Made by a program: the position numbers and the translations under genes. DNA of 64,000 bases from Saccharopolyspora spinosa NRRL 18395 (GTDB taxonomy: Bacteria > Actinomycetota > Actinomycetes > Mycobacteriales > Pseudonocardiaceae): positions 328,818 to 392,817 of the forward strand of contig NZ_GL877879.1 of assembly GCF_000194155.1 (NCBI RefSeq). The letters are read 5' to 3'. The first letter of the stretch is position 1; each line of letters starts with the position of its first letter. The notes under the pieces are model-generated. The model did no database searches, was not told the origin of the DNA, and saw only the letters and a program-made list of their open reading frames with translations. This document shows positions 42,579-50,848 of the stretch, one piece after another.

Positions 42579-43486
42579 GCATTGCAGACACTGGAGTCGT
42601 CATGAGCGAAAGCCCGGGTTTCGCGCGGGGCGAGCTGACCGTGCACCGCGAGCCCGCCGAACTGGCCCGCGTCACCCGCGCCCTGCGGGCCACCGGCCGC
42701 CGGATCCACCTGGTGCCGACGATGGGCGCGCTGCACCGCGGCCACCTGAAGCTGATCCGCCGGGCCCGGGACATCAACGCCGTCACCGTCGTGTCGATCT
42801 TCGTGAACCCGCTGCAGTTCGGACCGAACGAGGACTTCGACCGCTATCCGCGCACCTTTGAGGCCGATCTGGAAGCGTGCCGGGAAGCCGGGGTGGAGCT
42901 GGTCTTCGCGCCGTCGGTCGACACGATGTACGGCCCCGACCCGCAGATCACCGTCCACTCCGGACCGCTGGGCGTGCAGCTGGAGGGCGCCTCCCGGCAG
43001 GGGCACTTCGACGGGATGCTCACAGTGGTCCTGAAGCTGCTCAACGTCGTGCGGCCGGACCTGGCGTTCTTCGGCGAGAAGGACTACCAGCAGCTCGTGC
43101 TGATCCGCCGGATGGCGCGGGAGCTGAACCTGGACGCCCGGATCCAGGGCATCCCCACCGTGCGGGAAGCGGACGGCTTGGCGCTGTCCTCCCGCAACGC
43201 CTACCTCAACGCCGAGCAGCGCGAGGCGGCGCTGGTGCTCTCCGCGTCGTTGACCGCCGCGGCGCACGCCGCGGCGGCGGGAGCGGATGCGGCGCTCAAC
43301 GCCGCCGGTGCCGTGCTGGCCACGGAGCCGTCGGTGGACGTCGACTACCTGGAGCTGCGCGACACCGAGCTGGGCCCGGCCCCAGCAGGTGGCGAGGCGC
43401 GGCTGCTGGTGGCGGCCAAGGTCGGATCGACGAGGTTGATCGACAACGCACTGGTGCTGCTGGGCAGCCCCGGCGTGTCGGAATAG
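42575..43486 (+). CDS. panC: Pantothenate synthetase
   Basis: 303 residues; ATG at 42575 overlaps the previous stop (ATGA). Family motifs: HLVPTMGALHRGHLKLIRRA (the HIGH-type nucleotide site is HRGH), VVSIFVNPLQFGPNEDFDRY, DLAFFGEKDYQQLVLIRRMA and ALSSRNAYLNAEQREAALVL (the KMSKS-equivalent SSRN). It condenses pantoate and beta-alanine with ATP. Beta-alanine is supplied by panD just downstream. Confidence 0.95.
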   Translation: MSIADTGVVMSESPGFARGELTVHREPAELARVTRALRATGRRIHLVPTMGALHRGHLKLIRRARDINAVTVVSIFVNPLQFGPNEDFDRYPRTFEADLEACREAGVELVFAPSVDTMYGPDPQITVHSGPLGVQLEGASRQGHFDGMLTVVLKLLNVVRPDLAFFGEKDYQQLVLIRRMARELNLDARIQGIPTVREADGLALSSRNAYLNAEQREAALVLSASLTAAAHAAAAGADAALNAAGAVLATEPSVDVDYLELRDTELGPAPAGGEARLLVAAKVGSTRLIDNALVLLGSPGVSE

Positions 43487-43582
43487 AGATGAAGCGGCGA
43501 ACGCGCGGGTGCCTGTCGAGACGGATCGGGCGTCGCGCAAGATACGTCGGCAAACCGCGGTATCAGCAGTAGGAGGTCTGCG

Positions 43583-44059
43583 ATGTTCCGCACCATGCTG
43601 AAGTCCAAGATCCACCGCGCCACGGTGACCCAGGCCGATCTGCACTACGTCGGTTCGGTGACCGTCGACGCCAACCTGATGGATGCCGCGGACCTGCTGG
43701 AAGGCGAGCAGGTCGCCATCGTCGACGTCACCAACGGCGCGCGGCTGGAGACCTACGTGATCACCGGCGAGCGCGGCTCGGGGGTGATCGGTATCAACGG
43801 CGCCGCCGCGCACCTGATCGAGCCCGGCGACATCGTGATCCTGCTGTCCTACGGCGTGATGGACGAGATGGAGGCGCGTTCGGTGCGGCCGAAGGTGATC
43901 TTCGTCGACGCGGACAACCGGATCCTGGAGCAGGGCGACGACCCGGGTAGCGCCCCGGAGGGTTCCGGCCTCACCAGCGCGGCGGTGCTCGCCGACCCCA
44001 CGGCCGAGACGGACGACGCCGCGAAGCTCGACGCACTCCTGCAACAGCCGGAGCACTGA
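43583..44059 (+). CDS. panD: Aspartate 1-decarboxylase proenzyme
   Basis: 158 residues with the self-processing site HYVGSVTVD: cleavage between Gly24 and Ser25 makes the pyruvoyl group on the alpha chain. Other family features are the N-terminal [39 protein letters not shown] and [12 protein letters not shown]. The extra 20-25 residues at the C-terminus are typical of actinobacterial PanD. It makes beta-alanine for PanC. Confidence 0.95.
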   Translation: MFRTMLKSKIHRATVTQADLHYVGSVTVDANLMDAADLLEGEQVAIVDVTNGARLETYVITGERGSGVIGINGAAAHLIEPGDIVILLSYGVMDEMEARSVRPKVIFVDADNRILEQGDDPGSAPEGSGLTSAAVLADPTAETDDAAKLDALLQQPEH

Positions 44060-44218
44060 GCTCTGCGCGGCGGGTTCGTGGCCGGTTTGCGCGGCGGTGC
44101 GGGTTGAGTGCGTGGTGAAAGAGGAAGCGGCGTCGCCGCTTGCCTGACGTCAGAGCCCAGCCGAGCGCGGCGGCGCCACCGCCCGCGTGATCGCTGACAA
44201 CCGAAGGGACGAACGACG

Positions 44219-45016
44219 GTGCTGCTCGCCATCGACGTCGGAAACACCAACATCGTGCTCGGCCTCTACGCGGACCGCCCCGAGGTCGCGGACGTCGCCA
44301 CGACGCTGGTGCGGGACTGGCGGGTGCGCACCGAGCCGCGGATGACCGCCGACGAGATGGCGCTGACGATGCGCGGGCTGCTCGGGGACTACGCGGACGA
44401 GATCACCGGCATTGCGGCGCTGTCCACAGTGCCCGCCCTGCTGCGCGAACTCCGCGTCATGCTTGGCCGCTACTGGAGCGACGTGCCGTGCGTGGTCGTC
44501 GAGCCGGGCGTACGCACGGGGGTGCCGCTGCTGGTGGACAACCCGAAGGAGGTCGGCGCGGACCGGGTGATCAACACCCTGGCGGCGCACCACCTGCACG
44601 CGACCAACTGCGCGGTGGTCGACTTCGGCACGTCCACGAACATCGACGTCATCTCGGCCAAGGGCGAGTTCCTGGGCGGGGCGTTCGCCCCGGGCATCGA
44701 GATCTCGCTGGACGCTTTGGCCTCGCGGGCCGCGCAGCTGCGCAAGGTCGAGCTGGTCCGGCCGCGATCGGTGATCGGCAAGAACACCGTGGAGTGCCTG
44801 CAGTCCGGCATCCTGTTCGGCTTCGCGGGTCAGGTCGACGGACTGGTGCGCCGCATCGTCGCGGAGCTGGAGTCCACCCACGGCGGCCCCACCACCGTCA
44901 TCGCCACCGGCGGCCTGGCGCCGCTGGTGGTGACCGAGTCGACGACGATCACCCACCACGTCCCGGACCTGACCCTCCTCGGCCTCCGCCTCGTCTTCGA
45001 CCGGAACTTCCGCTGA
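44219..45016 (+). CDS. coaX: Type III pantothenate kinase
   Basis: 265 residues from GTG at 44219. ASKHA-fold motifs: LLAIDVGNTNIVLGLYADRP (phosphate 1), VVDFGTSTNIDVISAKGEFL (phosphate 2 and catalytic Asp), GGAFAPGIEISLDALASRAA and the late TTVIATGGLAPLV. It phosphorylates pantothenate, the first step from PanC product to coenzyme A, and needs a monovalent cation. It stands in the same order relative to panD and lysS as in mycobacteria. Confidence 0.94.
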   Translation: MLLAIDVGNTNIVLGLYADRPEVADVATTLVRDWRVRTEPRMTADEMALTMRGLLGDYADEITGIAALSTVPALLRELRVMLGRYWSDVPCVVVEPGVRTGVPLLVDNPKEVGADRVINTLAAHHLHATNCAVVDFGTSTNIDVISAKGEFLGGAFAPGIEISLDALASRAAQLRKVELVRPRSVIGKNTVECLQSGILFGFAGQVDGLVRRIVAELESTHGGPTTVIATGGLAPLVVTESTTITHHVPDLTLLGLRLVFDRNFR

Positions 45017-45210
45017 CACCGGAGGTCCCGACTCCTCGGGATCCGAGAGGACTGGTCGTGCGCGTACCGGGGATCCCGGGGTCGGGAAGGCGTCCGAGGT
45101 TCCACCCCTCGCGCCGCAGCGGGGCCGAGCTGGAACAGGATCGTGGTGTCGACCGCTGAAAAGGCTCCTGGTGGTGGGTGGTGGGAGGGCGAAACGTACC
45201 CTTGGAGGCC

Positions 45211-46734
45211 GTGACTGACCAGGACCTTCCCAACCCACCGGCAGCCAGCGCTGACGGCGTCGATGACCTGCCGGAACAGATGCGGATCCGGCGGGAGAAG
45301 CGGGAGCGCCTGCTCGCCGCCGGAGTCGACCCGTACCCGGTGAACCTGCCGATCACGCACAGCCTGTCCCAGGTGCGCGCCACCCACCAGGACCTGGCAC
45401 CCGATACCGCCACCGGCGAGCAGGTCGGCGTCGCGGGCCGCGTGATGTTCCTGCGCAACACCGGAAAGCTATGCTTCGCCACGCTGCGCGGCGGCGACGG
45501 CACCGAGCTGCAGGCGATGCTCAGCCTCAAGCAGGTCGGCGAGGACGCCCTGGCGTCCTGGAAGAGCGATGTGGACCTCGGCGACCACGTCTTCGTGCAC
45601 GGCGAGGTGATCACCTCCCGGCGCGGCGAGCTGTCCGTGATGGCCGACGAGTGGCGGATGGCGGCCAAGACGCTGCGCCCGCTGCCGGTGATGCACAAGG
45701 ACCTCGGCGAGGAGACCCGGGTCCGGCAGCGCTACGTCGACTTGATCGTCCGCAAGCAAGCCGCCGACACGGTTCGTACTCGCGCCGCGGTGCAGAGTTC
45801 GCTGCGCGATTCGTTCAATCGGCGCGGTTTCGTCGAGGTGGAAACACCGATGTTGCAGACGTTGCAAGGCGGTGCCGCCGCGCGTCCGTTCACGACGCAT
45901 TCCAACGCCTTCGACATCGACCTGTTCCTGCGGATCGCGCCGGAGTTGTATCTGAAGCGATGCGTCGTCGGCGGGATCGAGAAGGTTTTCGAGATCAACC
46001 GGAACTTTCGCAACGAGGGTAGTGATTCTTCCCACTCGCCCGAGTTCGCGATGTTGGAGTTCTACCAGGCGTATGCGGATTACGACGACATGGCGACGCT
46101 CACCAGGTCGCTGATCCAGGAAGCGGCCGAAGCGGTCGCGGGTTCGCAGGTGGTCACCTGGTTCGATGGGGCCGAGTACGACTTGTCCGGTGAGTGGGAG
46201 TCGATCAAGATGTACGACTCCTTGTCGGAAGCGCTGGATTCGGAGATCACTCCGGAAACTTCGGTTGAGGCGTTGCGCAAGCACGCGGACTCCTACGGAT
46301 TGCAGACCGATCCCGCGCACGGTCACGGAAAGCTCGTCGAGGAGCTGTGGGAGCACCTGGTCGGCGATCATTTGACCGCGCCCACCTTCGTTCGAGACTT
46401 CCCGTTGGAGACCTCGCCGTTGACCCGGCAACACCGCAGCGAGCCGGGGTTGGCGGAGAAATGGGACCTGTACGTTCGCGGGTTTGAGCTGGCCACCGGA
46501 TACTCCGAACTCGTCGATCCGGTCGTGGAACGCGCCCGGCTCGAGGACCAGGCGGCTCTCGCGGCCGCGGGTGATGACGAGGCCATGCCGATCGACGAGG
46601 ACTTTCTCCGGGCGCTGGAGTATGGAATGCCACCCAGCGGTGGGGTCGGAATGGGTATCGACCGGTTGTTGATGGCGTTGACCGGGCTGGGTATCCGGGA
46701 GACGATCCTCTTCCCACTGGTCCGCCCGGAATGA
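45211..46734 (+). CDS. lysS: Class II lysyl-tRNA synthetase
   Basis: 507 residues from GTG at 45211 ([16 protein letters not shown]) after TTGGAGG. The OB-fold anticodon domain comes first ([20 protein letters not shown]). Class II motifs follow: motif 1 near [20 protein letters not shown], motif 2 [20 protein letters not shown] and motif 3 [16 protein letters not shown]. Codon use changes midway: none of roughly 19 leucines before about 45735 is TTG, while about 15 of 36 after it are. The enzyme itself looks intact. Confidence 0.95.
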   Translation: MTDQDLPNPPAASADGVDDLPEQMRIRREKRERLLAAGVDPYPVNLPITHSLSQVRATHQDLAPDTATGEQVGVAGRVMFLRNTGKLCFATLRGGDGTELQAMLSLKQVGEDALASWKSDVDLGDHVFVHGEVITSRRGELSVMADEWRMAAKTLRPLPVMHKDLGEETRVRQRYVDLIVRKQAADTVRTRAAVQSSLRDSFNRRGFVEVETPMLQTLQGGAAARPFTTHSNAFDIDLFLRIAPELYLKRCVVGGIEKVFEINRNFRNEGSDSSHSPEFAMLEFYQAYADYDDMATLTRSLIQEAAEAVAGSQVVTWFDGAEYDLSGEWESIKMYDSLSEALDSEITPETSVEALRKHADSYGLQTDPAHGHGKLVEELWEHLVGDHLTAPTFVRDFPLETSPLTRQHRSEPGLAEKWDLYVRGFELATGYSELVDPVVERARLEDQAALAAAGDDEAMPIDEDFLRALEYGMPPSGGVGMGIDRLLMALTGLGIRETILFPLVRPE

Positions 46735-46920
46735 CCCGATCAGGGCGGACATCGGTGAATTTTCCGGCCCGGGTGAGTGCAATAGGGCAGTTACTGCGCT
46801 AACCTGAGCTCAGAATGTTCCGGTGACGGCTATTGACGTACTCGCAAGGGAGTTGCGCTCCTAGCGGATGGTCGCTGTCCCGCTAATTGACAATTTTTGG
46901 CTCCGGGGAGGACTTCGAAG

Positions 46921-47274
46921 ATGGCGCAGAAGGTTACTGTCACTCTTGTCGACGATCTGGACGGCGGGCAGGCCGACGAAACCGTTGAGTTCGGATTGGA
47001 CGGCGTCGCCTACCAGATCGACCTTTCCGCCGACAATGCCGGCGAGTTGCGGGATGCCCTGGCGAACTACGTCTCCAACGCGCGTCGGGCCGGCGGACGC
47101 AAGAAGCCGGGGCCGCGCCCGGGTGCCACGGCGCGTGCCGCTGGCGGCTCCACGAGTGCCGATCGCGAGCAGAACCAGGCTATTCGGGAATGGGCTCGCA
47201 AGCGCGGCCTGAAGGTGTCGGACCGGGGTCGTATCCCCGCCGACATCGTGGAGCAGTACCACCAGGCGAACTGA
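46921..47274 (+). CDS. lsr2: Lsr2 nucleoid-associated protein
   Basis: 117 residues. The N-terminal dimerisation domain ([40 protein letters not shown]) is joined by a basic linker ([16 protein letters not shown]) to the C-terminal DNA-binding domain with the minor-groove hook RGR ([28 protein letters not shown]). Like H-NS it silences AT-rich, often foreign, DNA. It has its own strong terminator. Given how much AT-richer transferred DNA is at the left of this window, Lsr2 would be the natural silencer. Confidence 0.95.
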   Translation: MAQKVTVTLVDDLDGGQADETVEFGLDGVAYQIDLSADNAGELRDALANYVSNARRAGGRKKPGPRPGATARAAGGSTSADREQNQAIREWARKRGLKVSDRGRIPADIVEQYHQAN

Positions 47275-47283
47275 AGGAACCGT

Positions 47284-47336
47284 CGAGGGGCGTTTGCGCG
47301 GCTCACCAGCCGGCAAACGCCCCTCGTTGCGTTCGG
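47284..47336 (+). terminator. Rho-independent-like terminator of lsr2
   Basis: CGAGGGGCGTTTGC (47284-47297) pairs perfectly with GCAAACGCCCCTCG (47323-47336). It begins about 10 bp after the lsr2 stop and is followed by a short TTGCG run rather than a U-tract, as is usual in high-GC actinobacteria. Confidence 0.8.
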
Positions 47337-47507
47337 ATAACCCTATTCACCGCTTAGCGGGCGGAAAAGCGCGACCGATCATCAACGCGAGGTTCTGTCC
47401 GATTGTCGCCCCAGTCGCCCTTTTTCCGGATGCGCCCGGCGTCGGTCGCCGTCGCCGGGCGCCGATATGTGACATCGGACAATCCACCCACCCCTGTTGA
47501 TTCGGCA

Positions 47508-47526
47508 TTAGGTGGGCCTAACCTAA
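47508..47526. promoter_or_regulatory. IdeR/DmdR iron box upstream of the siderophore importer
   Basis: TTAGGTGGGCCTAACCTAA is, on the reverse strand, TTAGGTTAGGCCCACCTAA, one base from the DtxR/IdeR consensus TTAGGTTAGGCTCACCTAA. It ends 34 bp before the first permease start, where an Fe2+-loaded repressor would block transcription. Confidence 0.85.
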
Positions 47527-47560
47527 GTGCGGTCCGGACGAGTGGCAGAGGGAGTGGGAC

Positions 47561-48643
47561 GTGAGTCGCAGCGTGGCCGTCGGCAGCCCTCGCGCATCCG
47601 GGCACGGTGCGGCGCTCGTGTCCGCTGGCGGCACCCGCCTGCGACAACGCCGGCGCCGCCGGGTCGTCGGCATCGCGGTCCTGCTGGCCGTGCTGGTGGT
47701 CGCCTGCGTGCTCAGCGTGGTGATCGGGGCCAAGACGATCCCGCTGCAGGACGTGTGGGCCGGGCTGTTCGCGCCCACCGGTACCGAGAACGACCTGATC
47801 ATCCGCGAGCTGCGGGTGCCGCGCACGATCGTCGGCGTCCTCGCGGGCGCGGCGCTGGGCCTGGCGGGCGCGCTGATGCAGGGCCACACCCGCAACCCGA
47901 TCGCCGACCCCGGCATCCTCGGCATCACGCAGGGCGCGGCGCTGGCCGTCGTCCTCGCGGTCTACACCTTCGGCGTCACCACGTTGCTCGGCTTCATCTG
48001 GTTCGGCTTCGCCGGCGCGCTGCTGGGCGCGCTCGCGGTGTTCGCGATCGGCTCCCTCGGCCGCGGCGGCCCGACACCGGTGACGCTGGCGCTGGCCGGC
48101 ACCGCGATCAGCCACCTGCTGCAGGCCATCACCTCGGCGCTGGTGATCTCAGACCAGCAGACTATGGACACCTACCGGTTCTGGAAGGTCGGATCCATCG
48201 CGATCACCGACACCGCGGTGATCCCGCAGGTGCTGCCGTTCTTGGTGGTGGGCGTCGTGCTGGCGCTGGCCAACGCGTCCAGCCTCAACGCCCTGTCGCT
48301 GGGCGACGACGTGGCCCGCTCGCTCGGCCACCGCGTCGAGTGGGCGCGCCGGGCGGGCATCGCCGGGATCGCGATCCTGGTGGGCGGGGCGGTCGCGATC
48401 TGCGGGCCGATCGGGTTCGTCGGGCTGATCGTGCCGCACGCGGCCCGCTTCTTCACCGGCGCCGACTACCGCTGGCTGCTCCCGTTCGCCGGGCTGCTGG
48501 GCGCGTCGCTGGTGCTGCTCGCCGACGTCCTCGGCCGGATCGTGGCGCGGCCGTCCGAGGTGCAGGTCGGGGTGATGCTGGCGATGGTCGGCGCACCGTT
48601 TTTCATCGCGCTCGTGCGCCGCCGGAAGTTGGTGCGGTTGTGA
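47561..48643 (+). CDS. Iron-siderophore ABC importer permease (FecCD family), first subunit
   Basis: 360 residues, GTG start (VSRSVAVGSPRASGHGAALV). FecCD/BtuC-type permease with about nine or ten helices. Family stretches include LRVPRTIVGVLAGAALGLAG, ALMQGHTRNPIADPGILGIT (the EAA-like loop) and GPIGFVGLIVPHAARFFTG. It forms a heterodimeric channel with the next gene product, driven by the third gene's ATPase. No substrate-binding lipoprotein is adjacent, so the binding protein must be encoded elsewhere. Expression should be iron-repressed through the box just upstream. Confidence 0.92.
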   Translation: MSRSVAVGSPRASGHGAALVSAGGTRLRQRRRRRVVGIAVLLAVLVVACVLSVVIGAKTIPLQDVWAGLFAPTGTENDLIIRELRVPRTIVGVLAGAALGLAGALMQGHTRNPIADPGILGITQGAALAVVLAVYTFGVTTLLGFIWFGFAGALLGALAVFAIGSLGRGGPTPVTLALAGTAISHLLQAITSALVISDQQTMDTYRFWKVGSIAITDTAVIPQVLPFLVVGVVLALANASSLNALSLGDDVARSLGHRVEWARRAGIAGIAILVGGAVAICGPIGFVGLIVPHAARFFTGADYRWLLPFAGLLGASLVLLADVLGRIVARPSEVQVGVMLAMVGAPFFIALVRRRKLVRL

Positions 48644-49731
48644 CCCGGGTTCTCGACAACGAGCAGTCAGGCGTCGCCGGTCGCCGACCGGTCCGGCTCG
48701 GCCCGTTCTCCGCGGTGCTGCGCTGGCGGCCCCTGGTGGCGCTGCTGGGCGGTTTGGTCGTGCTGCTGGCGGTCTTCGTGCTCAACGTCGGCCTCGGCGA
48801 GTACCAGATCAGCCCGCTGGAGGTGCTCAACACGCTGTTTGGCGGCGGCGATCGGGCGCAGCAGATCATCATCTGGGAATTGCGGTTGCCGAGGTCGCTG
48901 ACCGGTCTGTTGGTCGGCGCCGCGCTCGGCCTCTCCGGAGCGATCATGCAGGCGCTCGCCCGCAACCCGCTGGCCAGCCCGGACATGCTCGGCATCACCT
49001 GGGGCGCGGGCACCGCCGCGACCCTGGTGATTGTGCTCGGCGGCACGGCGGGCAGCCTCGCGGGCGCGCTGGCGAACTACGGCCTGCCGCTGGTGGCGCT
49101 GGCGGGCGGGCTGATCACCGGCATCGCGGTCTACGCGCTGGCCTACCGCCGCGGCGTGGACTCCTTCCGGCTGGTGCTGGTCGGCGTCGGTGTCAGCGCG
49201 CTGGCGGGCAACGCGACCTACTGGCTGCTGACCGTCGGCGACGTCACCGACGCGAGCCGGGCCCTGGTGTGGCTGACGGGCAGCCTCAACGCGCGCGGCT
49301 GGGAGCACGTGATCCCGGTGGCCATCGTCCTCGTCGTGCTGATCCCGCTGACGCTGATCGGCACGCATGTGCTCGGGGCGCTGCAGTTCGACGACGACAT
49401 GGTACGCGGGCTGGGCGTCCGGATGGACTTCTCGCGCGGCGCGCTGCTGCTGGCATCGGTCGCGCTGGCGTCGATCGCCACCGCCGCGGCCGGGCCGATC
49501 CAGTTCGTCGCACTGGCCACCCCGCAGATCGCGCTGCGCGTCGCGCGCACCTCGCGCCCGCCGCTGCTCACCGCGGCGGTGCTGGGTGCCGCGCTGGTCG
49601 TCGGCTCCGACGTGATCTCCCGGACCGCCTTCGGCGGCCTGGAGCTCCCGGTCGGCATCATCACCGCCATCCTCGGCGCTCCGTACCTGATCTACCTGCT
49701 CGTCCGTCGGTACCGGGAGGTCCGCGCATGA
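48640..49731 (+). CDS. Iron-siderophore ABC importer permease (FecCD family), second subunit
   Basis: 363 residues; GTG at 48640 overlaps the previous stop (GTGA). Same fold: LRLPRSLTGLLVGAALGLSG, AIMQALARNPLASPDMLGIT, GSLNARGWEHVIPVAIVLVV, then AGPIQFVALATPQIALRVAR. In this subunit the usual 'VPH' is replaced by ATPQ, as seen in FepG/FhuB-like partners. It pairs with the preceding permease. Confidence 0.92.
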   Translation: MTRVLDNEQSGVAGRRPVRLGPFSAVLRWRPLVALLGGLVVLLAVFVLNVGLGEYQISPLEVLNTLFGGGDRAQQIIIWELRLPRSLTGLLVGAALGLSGAIMQALARNPLASPDMLGITWGAGTAATLVIVLGGTAGSLAGALANYGLPLVALAGGLITGIAVYALAYRRGVDSFRLVLVGVGVSALAGNATYWLLTVGDVTDASRALVWLTGSLNARGWEHVIPVAIVLVVLIPLTLIGTHVLGALQFDDDMVRGLGVRMDFSRGALLLASVALASIATAAAGPIQFVALATPQIALRVARTSRPPLLTAAVLGAALVVGSDVISRTAFGGLELPVGIITAILGAPYLIYLLVRRYREVRA

Positions 49732-50606
49732 CCGCATCCGCCACGTCCAGCGAGAAGGCTGAGGACCAGCGCGCCGTGTCGGCCAATGGGGAACGGCAGC
49801 GGCTGCACGCCAGCGACCTGCAGTTGGCCTACGGCGACCGCGTCATCGTCGACGGCCTGGACTTCGACGTCGTGGACGGCACCATCACCGCGGTGATCGG
49901 CCCGAACGGCTGTGGCAAGTCGACGCTGCTGCGCGCGCTGGGGCGCCTGTTGCACCCGAAGCGCGGCAACGTGCTGCTGGACGGCAAGCAGATCCACAAG
50001 ATGTCCACCAAGGAAGTCGCCAAGGTGCTCGGGGTGCTCCCGCAGTCGCCGGTGGCGCCCGAGGGCCTGACCGTGGCCGACCTGGTCGCCCGCGGTCGGC
50101 ACCCGCACCAGTCCTGGTACCGGCAGTGGTCCTCGGACGACGAGTCGGCGGTGGCCGAGGCGCTGGGCATGACCGGCATCGAGGACCTCGCCGACCGCAC
50201 GCTGGACGAGCTCTCCGGCGGCCAGCGGCAGCGCGCCTGGCTGTCTATGGCGTTGGCGCAGGGCACCGACCTGCTGCTGCTCGACGAGCCGACCACCTAC
50301 CTCGACCTGTCCCACCAGGTGGACGTGCTGGAGCTCGTCGGACGACTGCACGACGAGAGTGGCCGTACCGTCGTGATGGTGCTGCACGACCTGAACCTGG
50401 CCGCCCGCTACGCCGACCGGCTGGTGGCGATGAAGGGCGGCGCGATCGTCGCCGAGGGCGAGCCGGGCGAAGTGCTCACCGAGGAACTGTTGGCCGAGGT
50501 TTTTGAGCTGAACGCGCGGGTGATTGCTGATCCCGTGGCGGGTACCCCGATGGTGGTCCCGATCGGCGGCCGACGTGGTGCGTCCGCCGATCAGTCCAGC
50601 TCGTAG
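49728..50606 (+). CDS. Iron-siderophore ABC importer ATPase (FepC/FecE type)
   Basis: 292 residues; ATG at 49728 overlaps the previous stop (ATGA). Walker A is VIGPNGCGKSTLLRALGRL, the signature is LDELSGGQRQRAWLSMALAQ, Walker B is TDLLLLDEPTTYLDLSHQVD and the H-loop is VMVLHDLNLAARYADRLVAM. It energises import of ferric siderophore by the two upstream permeases. It is the last gene of the iron-box operon. Confidence 0.94.
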   Translation: MTASATSSEKAEDQRAVSANGERQRLHASDLQLAYGDRVIVDGLDFDVVDGTITAVIGPNGCGKSTLLRALGRLLHPKRGNVLLDGKQIHKMSTKEVAKVLGVLPQSPVAPEGLTVADLVARGRHPHQSWYRQWSSDDESAVAEALGMTGIEDLADRTLDELSGGQRQRAWLSMALAQGTDLLLLDEPTTYLDLSHQVDVLELVGRLHDESGRTVVMVLHDLNLAARYADRLVAMKGGAIVAEGEPGEVLTEELLAEVFELNARVIADPVAGTPMVVPIGGRRGASADQSSS

Positions 50607-50610
50607 GGTC

Positions 50611-50629
50611 TGTTCGCGCTGAGCGGACA
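50611..50629. promoter_or_regulatory. Candidate ClgR-type site upstream of clpC
   Basis: TGTTCGCGCTGAGCGGACA is an interrupted inverted repeat (TGTTCGC / GCGGACA) with the CGC-N5-GCG spacing of the ClgR consensus, but the central five bases differ from it. It is about 220 bp upstream of clpC. ClgR is known to activate clpC and clpP in actinobacteria; the match is only partial. Confidence 0.35.
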
Positions 50630-50848
50630 GGGCTATCCGATCGGCCGAAATCCGGAATCCCGCAGGCCAGCGGGTCGTTGGTCAGGGTGCCAGGCAAGAA
50701 TTTGGGCAGTAGGCCGTAGCGGGCACGGACCGCGACCGGGTGGGGCTACTACAGTGGTCCTCAAGAGTGCTGAACCCGTCGTGGGCATCGGCGATGCAGG
50801 AGCCGTGTCCCGGAACGAGACCGCCGGCGCAGCAGTCAGGGAGTGCGA

